Shown in pieces: positions 25,932 to 35,158 of a stretch of DNA of 64,000 bases (positions are counted from its first letter, which is position 1; each line of letters begins with the position of its first letter). This DNA comes from Gemmatirosa kalamazoonensis (GTDB lineage: Bacteria > Gemmatimonadota > Gemmatimonadetes > Gemmatimonadales > Gemmatimonadaceae): the NCBI RefSeq assembly GCF_000522985.1, contig NZ_CP007128.1, positions 2,464,220 through 2,528,219 of the forward strand, read 5' to 3'. A program made the position numbers and the translations under genes. A model generated the notes under the pieces. The model was not told the origin of the DNA. It saw only the letters and a list, made by a program, of their open reading frames with translations, and ran no database searches.

Positions 25932-26774
25932 ATGCCCGACGCTCCCGTCGTCGCCGACCTCGCGCTGGCGCGCCGCCTCGAGTCCGCCGAGGGGCGCGCG
26001 AACGCCGCGTTCGTCGAGTCGCGGGCGCGGTGCGACCCGTCGGTGGGCGCCACGTGGCGCGAGGTGGCGGGCGCGCTCGCGATGTTCGACGGCGCGGGCT
26101 CCCCGTGCACACAGACGTTCGGGCTCGGCCTCTCCGCCCCCGCGGACGATGCCGTGCTGGCCGAGCTGGAGGCGTTCTTCGCGTCGCGCGGCGCGGACGT
26201 GTTCCACGAGGTCTGCCCGCTCGCCGGCCCGGAGCTGCTCGCCCGGCTCGCTGACCGTGGCTACCGCCCGGTGGAGCTGACGAGCGTCACGTTCCAGCCG
26301 CTCGACGCGCGTGCCGCCGCGGTCGAGCCGGCCGACGCGTCGATCACGGTGCGCCGCACGGGGCCGCACGAGACGCGGCTGTGGGCCGCGACCGCCGCAC
26401 GCGGCTGGGCGACCGAGGGCGCGCACCTCGAGGCGTTCATGCAGTCGTTCGGCGAGGTGAGCGCGTCGGCCGCGGGGACGGTCTGCTTCGTGGCCGAGCG
26501 CGGCGGGGACGCGATCGCCGCCGCGGCGCTCGCGATGCACGGCGGCGTCGCGCTGCTCGCCGGGGCGAGCACGCGCCCCGAGTGGCGCGGGCTCGGCGCG
26601 CAGGGCGCGCTGCTCCGCGCGCGGCTCCGCCACGCCGCCGCCGCGGGGTGCGACCTCGCGATGCTGTGCGCCGCGCCCGGCGGCCCGTCGCAGCGCAACG
26701 CCGAGCGCGCGGGGTTCCGCATCGCGTACACGCGCATCAAGTGGCGGCGCGGTGGGACCGATTCCACCGGATGA
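25932..26774 (+). CDS. GNAT family N-acetyltransferase, two-domain
   Basis: The protein has 280 aa. The C-terminal half has the acetyl-CoA-binding pattern [21 protein letters not shown] (RxxGxG/A), preceded by GVALLAG and followed by the closing [19 protein letters not shown]. The N-terminal half (about 1-140) is a degenerate GNAT-like domain ([20 protein letters not shown]). The acceptor cannot be predicted. It starts at ATG 25932 without a strong ribosome site. Neighbours give no functional clue. Confidence 0.82.
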   Translation: MPDAPVVADLALARRLESAEGRANAAFVESRARCDPSVGATWREVAGALAMFDGAGSPCTQTFGLGLSAPADDAVLAELEAFFASRGADVFHEVCPLAGPELLARLADRGYRPVELTSVTFQPLDARAAAVEPADASITVRRTGPHETRLWAATAARGWATEGAHLEAFMQSFGEVSASAAGTVCFVAERGGDAIAAAALAMHGGVALLAGASTRPEWRGLGAQGALLRARLRHAAAAGCDLAMLCAAPGGPSQRNAERAGFRIAYTRIKWRRGGTDSTG

Positions 26775-26822
26775 TGGCCGGTGACGACGCGCTGATCGCC
26801 GGCTGACGGACTCTCGGTACCG

Positions 26823-26849
26823 TCTCCCCACACGATGCCCTGGGGGAGA
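26823..26849 (+). promoter_or_regulatory. Hairpin that may hide the ribosome binding site of the next gene
   Basis: TCTCCCCA (26823-26830) can pair with TGGGGGAGA (26841-26849), with one bulged G and a 10-nt loop. The right arm contains the strong Shine-Dalgarno GGGGGAG of the gene starting at 26852. Pairing would block translation initiation. The structure is short and no regulator is evident. Confidence 0.4.
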
Positions 26850-26851
26850 TT

Positions 26852-27703
26852 ATGTCGAGGCTCGCGATCGCCCGGTTGCTGTCCGCCGCCGTCCTGCTCG
26901 CCCTCCTGCCACTCCACGCCGACGCGCAGCTCGGCGGGCTGAAGCGGCTCAAGAACAAGGTCAGGCCCGATTCCGCGACGAAGGCCGCGGCCGCCGCCCG
27001 CGACAGCGCGGCCCACGAGGGCTCGGCGCACGACAGCGCCGCCATCGCCGCCGCGCTCGCCGCGCACACGAAGAGCGACTCCGCACCGCAGCGCTCGCGG
27101 CTCAAGAAGCTCGCGTCCGCGGCCGCCTCCGCGTCGGCGAAGTTCGAGGACCTCACCGGCGTGTCGGCGACCGACGCGGCGCTCGCCGTCACGGGCGTCG
27201 GCGCGGGCAACCTCGTCGCGAAGAAGCTCGGCGTCGACCCGTCGACCGTCGCGTCGCGGGCGCTCGCGAGGGCCACGGGGCAGGGCGGGGCGATGCCGTC
27301 GCGGCCGAGCATGGCGGCGACGTCGGGGATGCCGCCGACCGGCGCGGCCTCGGGCACGTCCCGGATGTCGACCATGGCCGCGATGCCCGGCATGCCGGGC
27401 ATGCCCACGATGCGCGGCGCCCCATCGGGCTCGACGGACGGGATCAGCGACGCCGACATGCGCACGCTGGAGGCGTTCCAGCAGGAGATGATGCGCGTCT
27501 CGACCGCGGCGAGCCGGGGCGACCGGGACGCGGAGGCGAAGCTCGAGCGGCTGCAGACCATCTCGCTGAAGTACCAGCCGGAGATGCAGAAGCTCTCCAC
27601 GCAGATGGCCGCCGGCGACATGGCGACGGCGCGGCGCCTCCAGGCGATCCAGTTCGAGATGATGCGCGAGTGGCTCGGGAAGCCGAAGCGAGCCACGCCG
27701 TAG
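26852..27703 (+). CDS. Secreted Ala/Ser-rich protein of unknown function
   Basis: The protein has 283 aa. It has a clear signal peptide (MSRLAIARLLSAAVLLALLPLHADA, cleavage before Gln). The mature part is rich in Ala, Ser, Lys and Asp with low-complexity stretches, and includes a Met/Pro/Gly-rich segment in the middle (TMAAMPGMPGMPTMRGAPS). The C-terminal 80 residues look helical and amphipathic (DISDADMRTLEAF-like heptads, then MQKLSTQMAAGDMATARRLQ). I do not recognise a domain. The ATG has a strong GGGGGAG ribosome site that may be masked by a hairpin. The kinase gene begins 37 nt downstream. Confidence 0.7.
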   Translation: MSRLAIARLLSAAVLLALLPLHADAQLGGLKRLKNKVRPDSATKAAAAARDSAAHEGSAHDSAAIAAALAAHTKSDSAPQRSRLKKLASAAASASAKFEDLTGVSATDAALAVTGVGAGNLVAKKLGVDPSTVASRALARATGQGGAMPSRPSMAATSGMPPTGAASGTSRMSTMAAMPGMPGMPTMRGAPSGSTDGISDADMRTLEAFQQEMMRVSTAASRGDRDAEAKLERLQTISLKYQPEMQKLSTQMAAGDMATARRLQAIQFEMMREWLGKPKRATP

Positions 27704-27740
27704 CCTGGCCGGCTCGGCGCGCGCAGCCGATCTTGGAGCC

Positions 27741-29531
27741 GTGAGCGCGCCGAGCCCGGAGTTCTTCGCCCTGCAACCCGCCGTCGCCGGCCGGTACTCG
27801 CTCGAGCGCGAGATCGGCCGCGGCGGCATGGGCGTCGTCTTCCTCGCCCGCGACGTCGCGCTCGACCGGCCGGTGGCGATCAAGCTGCTGCCGCCGACGC
27901 TCGCCGCGCAGCCGGCGGCGCGCGAGCGGTTCGTGCGCGAGGCGCGCGTCGCGGCGCGGCTGTCGCACCCGAACATCGTGCCCATCCACGCCGTCGAGGA
28001 GACGGACGACCTCGCGTGGTACGTCATGACGTTCGTCGACGGCGAGACGCTCGGCGAGCGGGTGCGCCGCGCGGGGCCGCTTCCCGCGCGCGACGCGATG
28101 CGCGTGACGCAGGAGGTGGCGTGGGCGCTCGCGCACGCGCACGCGCACGGCGTGGTGCACCGCGACGTGAAGCCCGACAACGTGCTGCTGGAGCGCGGCA
28201 GCGGGCGCGCGCTCGTCACGGACTTCGGCATCGCGCGCGCCGTCGAAGGCACGACGCCCATCGACGGCACGGCGATCGGCACGCCGGCGTACATGAGCCC
28301 CGAGCAGGCGGCGGGGGAGCGCGCCGACACGCGCAGCGACCTGTACTCGCTCGGCGCGACGGCGTTCTACGCGGCGAGCGGCCGGCTCCCGTTCGAGGCG
28401 CCTAACGCGCTGGCGATGCTCGCACGCCACGCGGCGGCGCCGGCGCCGCCGCTACTCGCCGCGCGTCCGTCGCTGCCGCCGGCGTTCACGCGCGCGGTGG
28501 ACCGGTGCCTCGCGAAGTCGCCCGCCGAGCGGTGGGAGAGCGCCGAGGCGCTCGCCGCGGCGCTCGGCGCCTCGCGCGGCGACGTGCCCGAGGTGCCGGC
28601 ACCGGTGCGCGCGTTCCTGCGCGACGTCGGCGGCGCGGGCAGCGAGATCGGCAACGCGCTGCTCGCGTCGCTCGTCGCGGCCACCGCGGCGGTGCTCGAG
28701 GATCCCGGGCTGTTCGGCATCTCGCTCATCGTGCTCATGGTGTGCACGATGCTCACGGCGTGCATCGCGCTCGCCCGGCTGGCTCAGGTCGGGCTGCGCG
28801 CGCGGACGCTGCTCGCCGCCGGATACGGTCACGGAGCCGTGCGCCCGGCGCTCGCGCTCGAGACGCGCGCCGCGCAGGAGGAGGGCGACGGCGCCGACGC
28901 GTCGCGCGCCCGCGTCCCGTTCGGCTGGATCGCGTTAGGCGTCGCGGCGACGGCGTTCTGCTACTGGCTCACGACGCTCGACCTCCTCGCGCTCGGCACG
29001 CTCGGCGGGGGCGGCGGCATCGTCGCGGCGACGGCGACGCTGCGACTCGTGTGGAACGCGTGGATGCGGCGGCCCGGTGGGCTCTGGCGCCGGCTGCTCG
29101 CGGGACGCTTCGGCAGCGCGCTGTTCCGCGTCGCGGGGATCGGCCTGCGCGGCGCGGCGCCCGCCGTGCCGGTGGGCGGCGAGCCGACGGTGCTCGCGTT
29201 GGGCCGCGCGGCGGAGGAGCTGTTCGTCGCGCTCCCCGCCGACGCACGCGCCCGACTCGGCGACGTGCCGGCGCTGCTCGCCCGGCTGCAGGCCGACGCG
29301 CTCGCGCTGAAAGCGCGCGGCGAGCCCGCGGCCGACGAGCGGCACGCGACCGCGGTGGCCGCGCTGGAGGCGGTGCGGCTCGATCTCCTGCGGCTGCACG
29401 GCGGCGGCGGCTCGCTCGACGAGCTGACGCGCGACGTCGAGGCGGCGCGCGCGATCGGCGCGCGCATCGACGCCGAGCTCGCGTCGCGCGAGGCGATGCG
29501 GCGACTGGCGGACGCGGCGACTCCGGCCTGA
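27741..29531 (+). CDS. Serine/threonine protein kinase (PknB-like) with C-terminal membrane region
   Basis: The protein has 596 aa. The kinase domain spans about 18-275 with glycine loop IGRGGMGVVFLARD, lysine in PVAIKLL, catalytic HRDVKPDNVLL, DFGIAR and the APE-equivalent GTPAYMSPEQ. All key residues are present, so it should be active. Two or more hydrophobic segments follow (ISLIVLMVCTMLTACIALAR and WIALGVAATAFCYWLTTLDLL). The last 150 residues form a helical, probably cytoplasmic tail. There is no PASTA or TPR sensor. The start is GTG at 27741 with GGAG upstream. The substrate is unknown; the flanking exported proteins are possible but unproven targets. Confidence 0.92.
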   Translation: MSAPSPEFFALQPAVAGRYSLEREIGRGGMGVVFLARDVALDRPVAIKLLPPTLAAQPAARERFVREARVAARLSHPNIVPIHAVEETDDLAWYVMTFVDGETLGERVRRAGPLPARDAMRVTQEVAWALAHAHAHGVVHRDVKPDNVLLERGSGRALVTDFGIARAVEGTTPIDGTAIGTPAYMSPEQAAGERADTRSDLYSLGATAFYAASGRLPFEAPNALAMLARHAAAPAPPLLAARPSLPPAFTRAVDRCLAKSPAERWESAEALAAALGASRGDVPEVPAPVRAFLRDVGGAGSEIGNALLASLVAATAAVLEDPGLFGISLIVLMVCTMLTACIALARLAQVGLRARTLLAAGYGHGAVRPALALETRAAQEEGDGADASRARVPFGWIALGVAATAFCYWLTTLDLLALGTLGGGGGIVAATATLRLVWNAWMRRPGGLWRRLLAGRFGSALFRVAGIGLRGAAPAVPVGGEPTVLALGRAAEELFVALPADARARLGDVPALLARLQADALALKARGEPAADERHATAVAALEAVRLDLLRLHGGGGSLDELTRDVEAARAIGARIDAELASREAMRRLADAATPA

Positions 29532-29609
29532 TCGACGCCTGGCAGCCCCCGGCGCACGCGTCTATCGTTGCGCCACGCCGCTGCCCACCGAACCAGTATC
29601 GTCGACGCC

Positions 29610-32600
29610 ATGCGCTCGCTTCGCGCGCTCGTCCTGCTCGCCGTCCTGCCGCTCTCGTCGCTCGCCGCGCAGGGCACGCGCCTTCTTCGCCAGCCCACGC
29701 TGAGCGCGACGCAGATCGCGTTCACCTACGGCGGCGACCTGTGGGTCGTGAGTCGCGACGGCGGCGACGCGCGTCGGCTCACGAGCACTCCCGCGGTCGA
29801 GAGCGAGCCGCAGTTCTCGCCCGACGGCAAGTGGATCGCGTTCACGTCCACGCGCTCGGGCGGGCCCGCGGTGTGGGTCGTGCCGGCGGAGGGCGGCGAC
29901 GCGCGGCGGCTCACGTGGAGCCCCGCCGGCGAGCGCGCCCGCGGCTGGACGCCCGACGGCCGCGCGGTGCTGTTCGCGTCGGGCCGCGTCTCCGCGCCGA
30001 CGTCGTACGCGAAGCTGTTCACCATCCCGCTCGACGGCGGCCCGGCGCGGCAGATCCCGGCGTACATGGGCTTCCGCGGCAGCTTCGCGCCCGACGGCAA
30101 GCGGCTCGTCGTCGACCGCGTCGACCGGTGGGACGTGGAGTTCCGGTCGTACCGCGGCGGCCAGAACACGCCGCTCACCATCACCGACGCGACGAGCGGC
30201 GCCGAGACCCGGCTGCCTAACGAGCGCACGATGGACATCGATCCGGTGTGGCTCGGCGAGACGATCTACTTCCTCTCCGACCGCGACTGGGCGACGAACG
30301 TGTGGTCGTACGACACGCGCACGCAGGCGCTGAAGCAGCTCACGCGCTTCTCGAACGCCGACGTGAAGTCGCTCGGCGGGCAGGGGAGCACGCTCGTCTT
30401 CGAGCAGGACGGCTGGCTGTGGACGATGGACGCCGCCGGCGGCCAGCCGAAGAAGCTGACGATCGAGGCGCGCGGCGACTTCCCGTGGGCGATGCCGCAC
30501 TGGACCGACGTCACGCGACAGATCGCGAGCGCGTCGCTCGGCCCCACGGGCAAGCGTGCGCTGTTCGAGGCACGCGGCGAGATCTTCACGGTACCGGTGG
30601 AGAAGGGCGACGCGCGCAATCTCACGCGCTCGCCGGGCGCCGCCGACCGCGCGCCGGTGTGGGCGCCCGATGGGCAGCGTGTGGCGTGGTTCTCGGACGA
30701 GGGGAGCGGCTACCGGCTGCTCGTCGCGAGCGCCGATGCGTTAGGCACCCCGCGCGTCCTGCCGATCGCGGACGCGAAGTTCGCGTGGAGCCCCGCGTGG
30801 TCGCCCGACGGCGCGCGCATCGCGTTCGTCGACGACAAGGTGCGGCTGCGCGTCATGGACCTCGCCACGGGCCGCCTCACGACCGTCGACACCGGCGGCG
30901 CGGCGAACGACCAGGGCTCCATGCGGCCACAGTGGTCGCCCGACTCGCGGTGGATCGCGTACGCGAAGTCGTTCCCGAACCAGTTCCGCCGCATCGTGGT
31001 GTGGGGCGGCGCCGACGGCGCGCGCCACGTGCTCACCGACGCGCTCGCGAGCGCGGGGGAGCCGGTGTGGGACCGCAACGGCCGCTGGCTCTACTTCCTC
31101 GCGAGCACGGACCTCGGCGTGCAGAGCGGGTGGGCGGACCTCGGGAGCCTCACGCGCACGTCGACGAACTCGGTGTACGTCGCCGTGCTGCGCGCCGACG
31201 AGGCGACGCCGTTCCTGCCGGAGAGCGACGAGGAGGCGGCGGCGCGCATCATCGGCGCGCCCACCACGCCGCGTCCGGGTACGCCGACGCCGGGCGCGCC
31301 GCGGGACTCGGCACTCGGGGCTCGGGACTCGGGGCGCGTGGCGGTGCGCGCGCCGACCGACAGCACGCGAGTCCCGAGTGCCGAGTCCCGAGTCCCGACC
31401 GTGCGCATCGACTTCGACCGCATCGACCGGCGCATCCTCGCGCTGCCGATGCCGGCGCGCGACTACGCGCTGCTCGTGCCCGGCCCGGCCGGCGTGCTGT
31501 TCGTCGGCGAGCGCGTGCCGAACCAGCCCGGCACCGCGCTGCACCGGTTCGACATGACGAAGCGCCGCAGCGAGCCGTTCGTGAGCGGCGTGTCGCGCGT
31601 CTCGGCGTCGGGCGACGGGCAGAAGCTCATGTGGCAGGCGGGGCAGAGCTGGGTCGTCGCCGGCACGGCCACGGCGCCGCGCGCCGGCGAGGGGGCGCTG
31701 CGCGTTTCGTTAGGCATGCCGCTCGACCCGACGAAGGAGTGGAAGCAGATCTTCGACGAGGCGTGGCGCATCGAGCGCGACTTCTTCTACGACCCGAACC
31801 ACCACGGCGCCGACTGGACCGCGGTGCGCGCGCGCTACGAGCCGCTGCTGCCGTGGGTGCGCCACCGCGACGACCTCACGTACGTCGAGGACATGATGGG
31901 CGGCGAGCTGTCCGTCGGGCACTCGTTCACGCGCGGCGGCGACTACCCGGCCACGGACTCGTCGCAGATCGGCGCGCTCGGCGCGGACCTCGTCGCCGAC
32001 GGCGACCGGTGGCGCATCGCGCGCATCTACACGAGCGAGAGCTGGAACCCGGGGCTGCGCGCGCCGCTCGACGCGCCGGGGGTGAAGGCGCGCGTCGGCG
32101 ACTACCTCCTCGCCGTGAACGGCGTCCCCATCACGACGCGCGACGAGCCGTGGAAGGCGCTCGACGGCACCGCCGACCGGCAGACCGTGCTGCGCCTGAA
32201 CGATCGGCCTAACGACGACGGCGGATGGAACGTCACCGTGGTGCCGGTGCGCAGCGAATCGCAGCTGCGGCAGCGCGCGTGGATCGAGGACAACCGCCGG
32301 CGGGTCGACTCGCTGTCGCACGGCACACTGGCCTACGTGTGGGTGCCCAACACCAGCCCGCCGGCGATCACCGCGTTCGACCGCTACTACTTCGCGCAGC
32401 AGGACCGCCACGGCGCCGTGATCGACGAGCGGTTCAACGGTGGCGGCCTGCTCGACGACTACATGGTGGGGATCATGCTGCGGCGACCGGTCGGCGGCGT
32501 GTCGACGTTCGTTCCCGGCGCGCCGAACACGCGCCTCCCGGCGTCCGGCATCCTCGGCCCCAAGGTGCTCGTGACGAACGAGCTCGCGGGCTCCGGCGGC

Positions 32601-32954
32601 GACTACTTCCCATGGGTGTTCCGGCAGATGGGGGTCGGGCCGCTCATCGGCACGCGCACGTGGGGCGGTCTCGTGAACGCGTCCGTGCCCTACCCGCTCG
32701 TCGACGGCGGCACGATCACCGCGCCGGCGCTCGCCGTGTTCGGGCCGAGCGGCCAGTACATCGTCGAGGGCGAAGGGGTGCCGCCCGACATCGAGGTCGT
32801 GCAGGAGTCGCAGGCCATCGCGCGCGGCCGCGACCCGCAGCTCGAGCGCGCCGTGCAGGAGGCGATGAAGCTCGTCGAGACGAAGGCGGTGCTGGCGCCG
32901 CCGCGTCCGGCGAAGATCCCGGAGCATGCGCGGCGACCAGGTGGAAGTCGTTAG
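29610..32954 (+). CDS. Secreted tricorn-like protease (beta-propeller, PDZ and S41 peptidase)
   Basis: The protein has 1114 aa. The signal peptide is MRSLRALVLLAVLPLSSLAA, with cleavage before Gln. The N-terminal 550 residues form WD/TolB-like propeller blades (FSPDGKWIAFTSTRSGG, WSPDGARIAFVDD and similar). A hairpin-derived linker lies at about 565-596. Then come the tricorn core DEAWRIERDFFYDPNHHG, a PDZ domain around 810-900 and an S41 catalytic region with the nucleophile Ser995 in ELAGSGGDYFPW. Tricorn-family enzymes trim peptides; exported versions are common in this phylum. The start ATG at 29610 was chosen because it begins the signal peptide. The stop TAG is part of CGTTAGGC. Confidence 0.92.
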   Translation: MRSLRALVLLAVLPLSSLAAQGTRLLRQPTLSATQIAFTYGGDLWVVSRDGGDARRLTSTPAVESEPQFSPDGKWIAFTSTRSGGPAVWVVPAEGGDARRLTWSPAGERARGWTPDGRAVLFASGRVSAPTSYAKLFTIPLDGGPARQIPAYMGFRGSFAPDGKRLVVDRVDRWDVEFRSYRGGQNTPLTITDATSGAETRLPNERTMDIDPVWLGETIYFLSDRDWATNVWSYDTRTQALKQLTRFSNADVKSLGGQGSTLVFEQDGWLWTMDAAGGQPKKLTIEARGDFPWAMPHWTDVTRQIASASLGPTGKRALFEARGEIFTVPVEKGDARNLTRSPGAADRAPVWAPDGQRVAWFSDEGSGYRLLVASADALGTPRVLPIADAKFAWSPAWSPDGARIAFVDDKVRLRVMDLATGRLTTVDTGGAANDQGSMRPQWSPDSRWIAYAKSFPNQFRRIVVWGGADGARHVLTDALASAGEPVWDRNGRWLYFLASTDLGVQSGWADLGSLTRTSTNSVYVAVLRADEATPFLPESDEEAAARIIGAPTTPRPGTPTPGAPRDSALGARDSGRVAVRAPTDSTRVPSAESRVPTVRIDFDRIDRRILALPMPARDYALLVPGPAGVLFVGERVPNQPGTALHRFDMTKRRSEPFVSGVSRVSASGDGQKLMWQAGQSWVVAGTATAPRAGEGALRVSLGMPLDPTKEWKQIFDEAWRIERDFFYDPNHHGADWTAVRARYEPLLPWVRHRDDLTYVEDMMGGELSVGHSFTRGGDYPATDSSQIGALGADLVADGDRWRIARIYTSESWNPGLRAPLDAPGVKARVGDYLLAVNGVPITTRDEPWKALDGTADRQTVLRLNDRPNDDGGWNVTVVPVRSESQLRQRAWIEDNRRRVDSLSHGTLAYVWVPNTSPPAITAFDRYYFAQQDRHGAVIDERFNGGGLLDDYMVGIMLRRPVGGVSTFVPGAPNTRLPASGILGPKVLVTNELAGSGGDYFPWVFRQMGVGPLIGTRTWGGLVNASVPYPLVDGGTITAPALAVFGPSGQYIVEGEGVPPDIEVVQESQAIARGRDPQLERAVQEAMKLVETKAVLAPPRPAKIPEHARRPGGSR
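31302..31397. repeat. In-frame tandem-unit hairpin inside the tricorn-like gene
   Basis: The left arm at 31302-31334 is built of units like GGGACTCG. After a 33-nt loop, the right arm at 31368-31397 repeats CGAGTCCC units. It encodes GAPRDSALGARDSG and RVPSAESRVPTV, a linker between the propeller and the catalytic part. The length keeps the reading frame open on this strand. Confidence 0.88.
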
Positions 32955-32972
32955 GCGGCTACGCTTGGTTTA

Positions 32973-33152
32973 TTGACCGCAGAGGACGCAGAGGGCCGCA
33001 GAGGACTGCCCTTTCTTTTGAACCACAGAGGACACGGAGGACACAGAGGAGAACCTTTCAAAAGAGGTGGTTTCCTCCGTGTCCTCCGTGTCCTCTGTGG
33101 TAAAAAAGCAGTTGCCGTTCTCTGCGGCCCTCTGCGGCCCTCTGCGGTTCAA
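32973..33152. repeat. Nested two-tier hairpin element between convergent genes
   Basis: The outer arms are built of CCGCAGAGGACGCAGAGG-type units at 32973-33010 and their inverse near 33118-33152. An inner hairpin (33022-33101) has a related but different unit, ACAGAGGACACGGAGG. A short A-run follows the inner hairpin on this strand. The element fills the gap between the tricorn stop (18 nt to the left) and the convergent hydrolase stop, which begins 2 nt beyond the right end. The outer unit is the same as that within the BTAD gene at 7622-7697. Confidence 0.88.
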
Positions 33153-33153
33153 T

Positions 33154-33810
33154 TCAATCGCCCAGGCCCTGGACGATCCCGCGCACCGCCTCGATCTCGT
33201 CCTCGTTCACCCCGTGCCCCATGCCGGGGTACAGCCGCATGTCGACGTCCCCGCCGAGCCGGGCGAGCACCTCGGCCGTCTCGCGCACGCGCTCGGCCGG
33301 GATGTGGAAGTCGACGTCGCTGCAGCCAAGGAACACGGGCGTGCCGTCGAGCGACCCGGCGTAGTCGCGCGGCGTGCCGTCGGGGCCGATCAAGCCGCCG
33401 CTCAGCCCCGCGACGCCGCCGTAGCGCCGCGCGTGGCGCGCGACGTACTCGGTCGCGAGACACGCGCCCTGCGAGAAGCCGAGCAGCATCGTGCGCTCGG
33501 GCGGCACGCCGGCGTCCGCGATGCGCGCGAACAGGCGGTCGATCGCCCACATCGACGACGTGATCCCCGGCTCGTTGCGTGGGATGGGCGACATGAAGCC
33601 TAACGGATACCACGTGCCGCCCGCCGCCTGCGGCGCGAGGTACGCCACGCCGTCGACGGGGAGCGCCTCGGCGAGCGACAGGATGCTCTCCGCCGACGCC
33701 CCGCGCCCGTGCACGAGGATCACCGCGGCCCGCGCACCGTCGAGCGCTGCGCCAGCCGTCCGCACCGGCTGCCCCGCGTGCGGGTCGTCGCGCGTTGGGC
33801 TCGCCGTCAT
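33154..33810 (-). CDS. Alpha/beta hydrolase, carboxylesterase/phospholipase type
   Basis: The protein has 218 aa. The oxyanion-side motif is VILVHGRGASAE, the nucleophile Ser113 lies in LLGFSQGACLA, the acid is in LGCSDVDFHIP (Asp165 or Asp167) and the His is His199 in GMGHGVNEDE. This is a complete triad of the YpfH/phospholipase-carboxylesterase family, typically small cytoplasmic enzymes hydrolysing short acyl esters. Its ATG overlaps the stop of DUF2911 (ATGA), making it the third gene of a coupled reverse operon. Confidence 0.9.
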   Translation of the reverse strand: MTASPTRDDPHAGQPVRTAGAALDGARAAVILVHGRGASAESILSLAEALPVDGVAYLAPQAAGGTWYPLGFMSPIPRNEPGITSSMWAIDRLFARIADAGVPPERTMLLGFSQGACLATEYVARHARRYGGVAGLSGGLIGPDGTPRDYAGSLDGTPVFLGCSDVDFHIPAERVRETAEVLARLGGDVDMRLYPGMGHGVNEDEIEAVRGIVQGLGD

Positions 33811-34706
33811 GGCTTGCGCGACGCGCGGAACTGGAGCGAGTCGTTCTCGTCGCGCAGATCCAGCGTGGCCGCCTTCGCGCCCGCGCGCGTGAACTGGAAC
33901 ACCATCTCCGGCCGGTAGACCTCGTAGATCTTGCCGTCCGTGTCGTAGAGGCCCGGCACGAACCAGTCGGGCGCGACGCGGATCATCGCGAAGCGGCCCA
34001 TGTACGCGTCGTAGGGATCGAACTGCGCCTTCATCGTGCGCGCGGTGTCGTCGTAGGTGACGACGAGCGCCGCGGTGATCGGCTTCCCCTGCCGGTCCTT
34101 GTCCGCGTACTCGAAGCGGCCGAGGTACGGCAGCGCGTCGGCGGCGGCCATGGTCACCGTGAGCGACGGTTCGACCTCGACGCGCAGCGCGACGCGCTTG
34201 CGCTCCCACTGGAACGCGAGCGTGCCGCCGTCCGCGCGCAGCTCGGGGAACGACCACGTCAGCACGTCGGTGAACGCCGCGCTGTCCACGTGCACCGGGA
34301 AGCGCACCTGCGTCGCGCTCGAGTCGGGCGGGTTCATGTGGTAGCGGCGGTCCTGCGGGTCGAGCACGAGCGTCCAGTCGCCCGTCTGCCGCACGACGAA
34401 CCACACCGAGTAGCGTCCCTTCGGCACCGCGTGGCCGTCGAGCTTCACCCCCTTCGACGTCTCGAGCGTGGTGGCGTAGTTCGCGCCCGGCGTCCACACC
34501 TCGCCCCAGTGCACGGCCTTCGTGCCGAAGATCGGATCCCGACCGCGCGCGCGCGGCCGCGAGTACTGCACCGTGATCTTCGTGCCGTCCATGATCTGCG
34601 ACACGGAGCCGATCTCGCTCGCGCGGATCTGCGCGTGGGCGAGCGTCGGCGGCACGACGAGGAGCGCGGCGAGCGCGCGGATCGAGCGAAGCATGGCGCG
34701 CCTCAT
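33807..34706 (-). CDS. DUF2911 family secreted protein
   Basis: The protein has 299 aa. It has a signal peptide ([21 protein letters not shown], cleavage before Gln) and the DUF2911 core: [54 protein letters not shown]. The function of this family is unknown. ATG at 34706 is chosen because it overlaps the upstream TGA (ATGA). ATG at 34694 would give a tidier signal peptide. The C-terminal half ([26 protein letters not shown]) is an added beta domain. It is coupled at both ends to its neighbours. Confidence 0.87.
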   Translation of the reverse strand: MRRAMLRSIRALAALLVVPPTLAHAQIRASEIGSVSQIMDGTKITVQYSRPRARGRDPIFGTKAVHWGEVWTPGANYATTLETSKGVKLDGHAVPKGRYSVWFVVRQTGDWTLVLDPQDRRYHMNPPDSSATQVRFPVHVDSAAFTDVLTWSFPELRADGGTLAFQWERKRVALRVEVEPSLTVTMAAADALPYLGRFEYADKDRQGKPITAALVVTYDDTARTMKAQFDPYDAYMGRFAMIRVAPDWFVPGLYDTDGKIYEVYRPEMVFQFTRAGAKAATLDLRDENDSLQFRASRKP

Positions 34707-35113
34707 CCGAACTGGGCGTCGACGGCGACGCGGATCTCGTCCAGGGTCTTGCCTTCCTTGTGCAGGCGGGTGACCAGCCGCGCCTGTCCCTGGCAGATGG
34801 GACACGCGCGCGCCATCGCGTCGCCCTCGAAGCACGAGAGCAGCGAGTAGTAGCCGGTCATCGACGCGCAGCCGCAGTTGCAGCGGATCCCGTCGACGAT
34901 CTGCGGGATCGCCCGGACTCCATCGAACAGCGGGACGAGCTTCGGCGAGTCGGCGAGCTGCTCGTGCGTGAGCACCTTCGCGCCGGTGATCCCCGGACGC
35001 GGCGTGGGATGCGGGGACGGTGCCGCCCGGCCGGCGCGCGGGAGGAGGCCCGCGCCGAGCGTCGCCGCGCACGTCGCGACGAAGCGGCGGCGCGAGAGAG
35101 AAGGTATCGGCAT
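34703..35113 (-). CDS. Tat-exported cysteine-rich protein (CYCXC-like)
   Basis: The protein has 136 aa. It begins [20 protein letters not shown], a twin-arginine signal. The mature domain holds [20 protein letters not shown] and [13 protein letters not shown], a run of six Cys residues. The CNCGC and CPIC pair resembles the CYCXC (PCYCGC) family, whose members are exported proteins of uncertain, possibly metal or redox, function. It is first in the three-gene reverse operon, divergent from the LLM oxidoreductase by 45 nt. Confidence 0.75.
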   Translation of the reverse strand: MPIPSLSRRRFVATCAATLGAGLLPRAGRAAPSPHPTPRPGITGAKVLTHEQLADSPKLVPLFDGVRAIPQIVDGIRCNCGCASMTGYYSLLSCFEGDAMARACPICQGQARLVTRLHKEGKTLDEIRVAVDAQFG

Positions 35114-35158
35114 GGGGCTACGGTACCATCCGATGGGACGACGCGGCAAGTTACGCGG

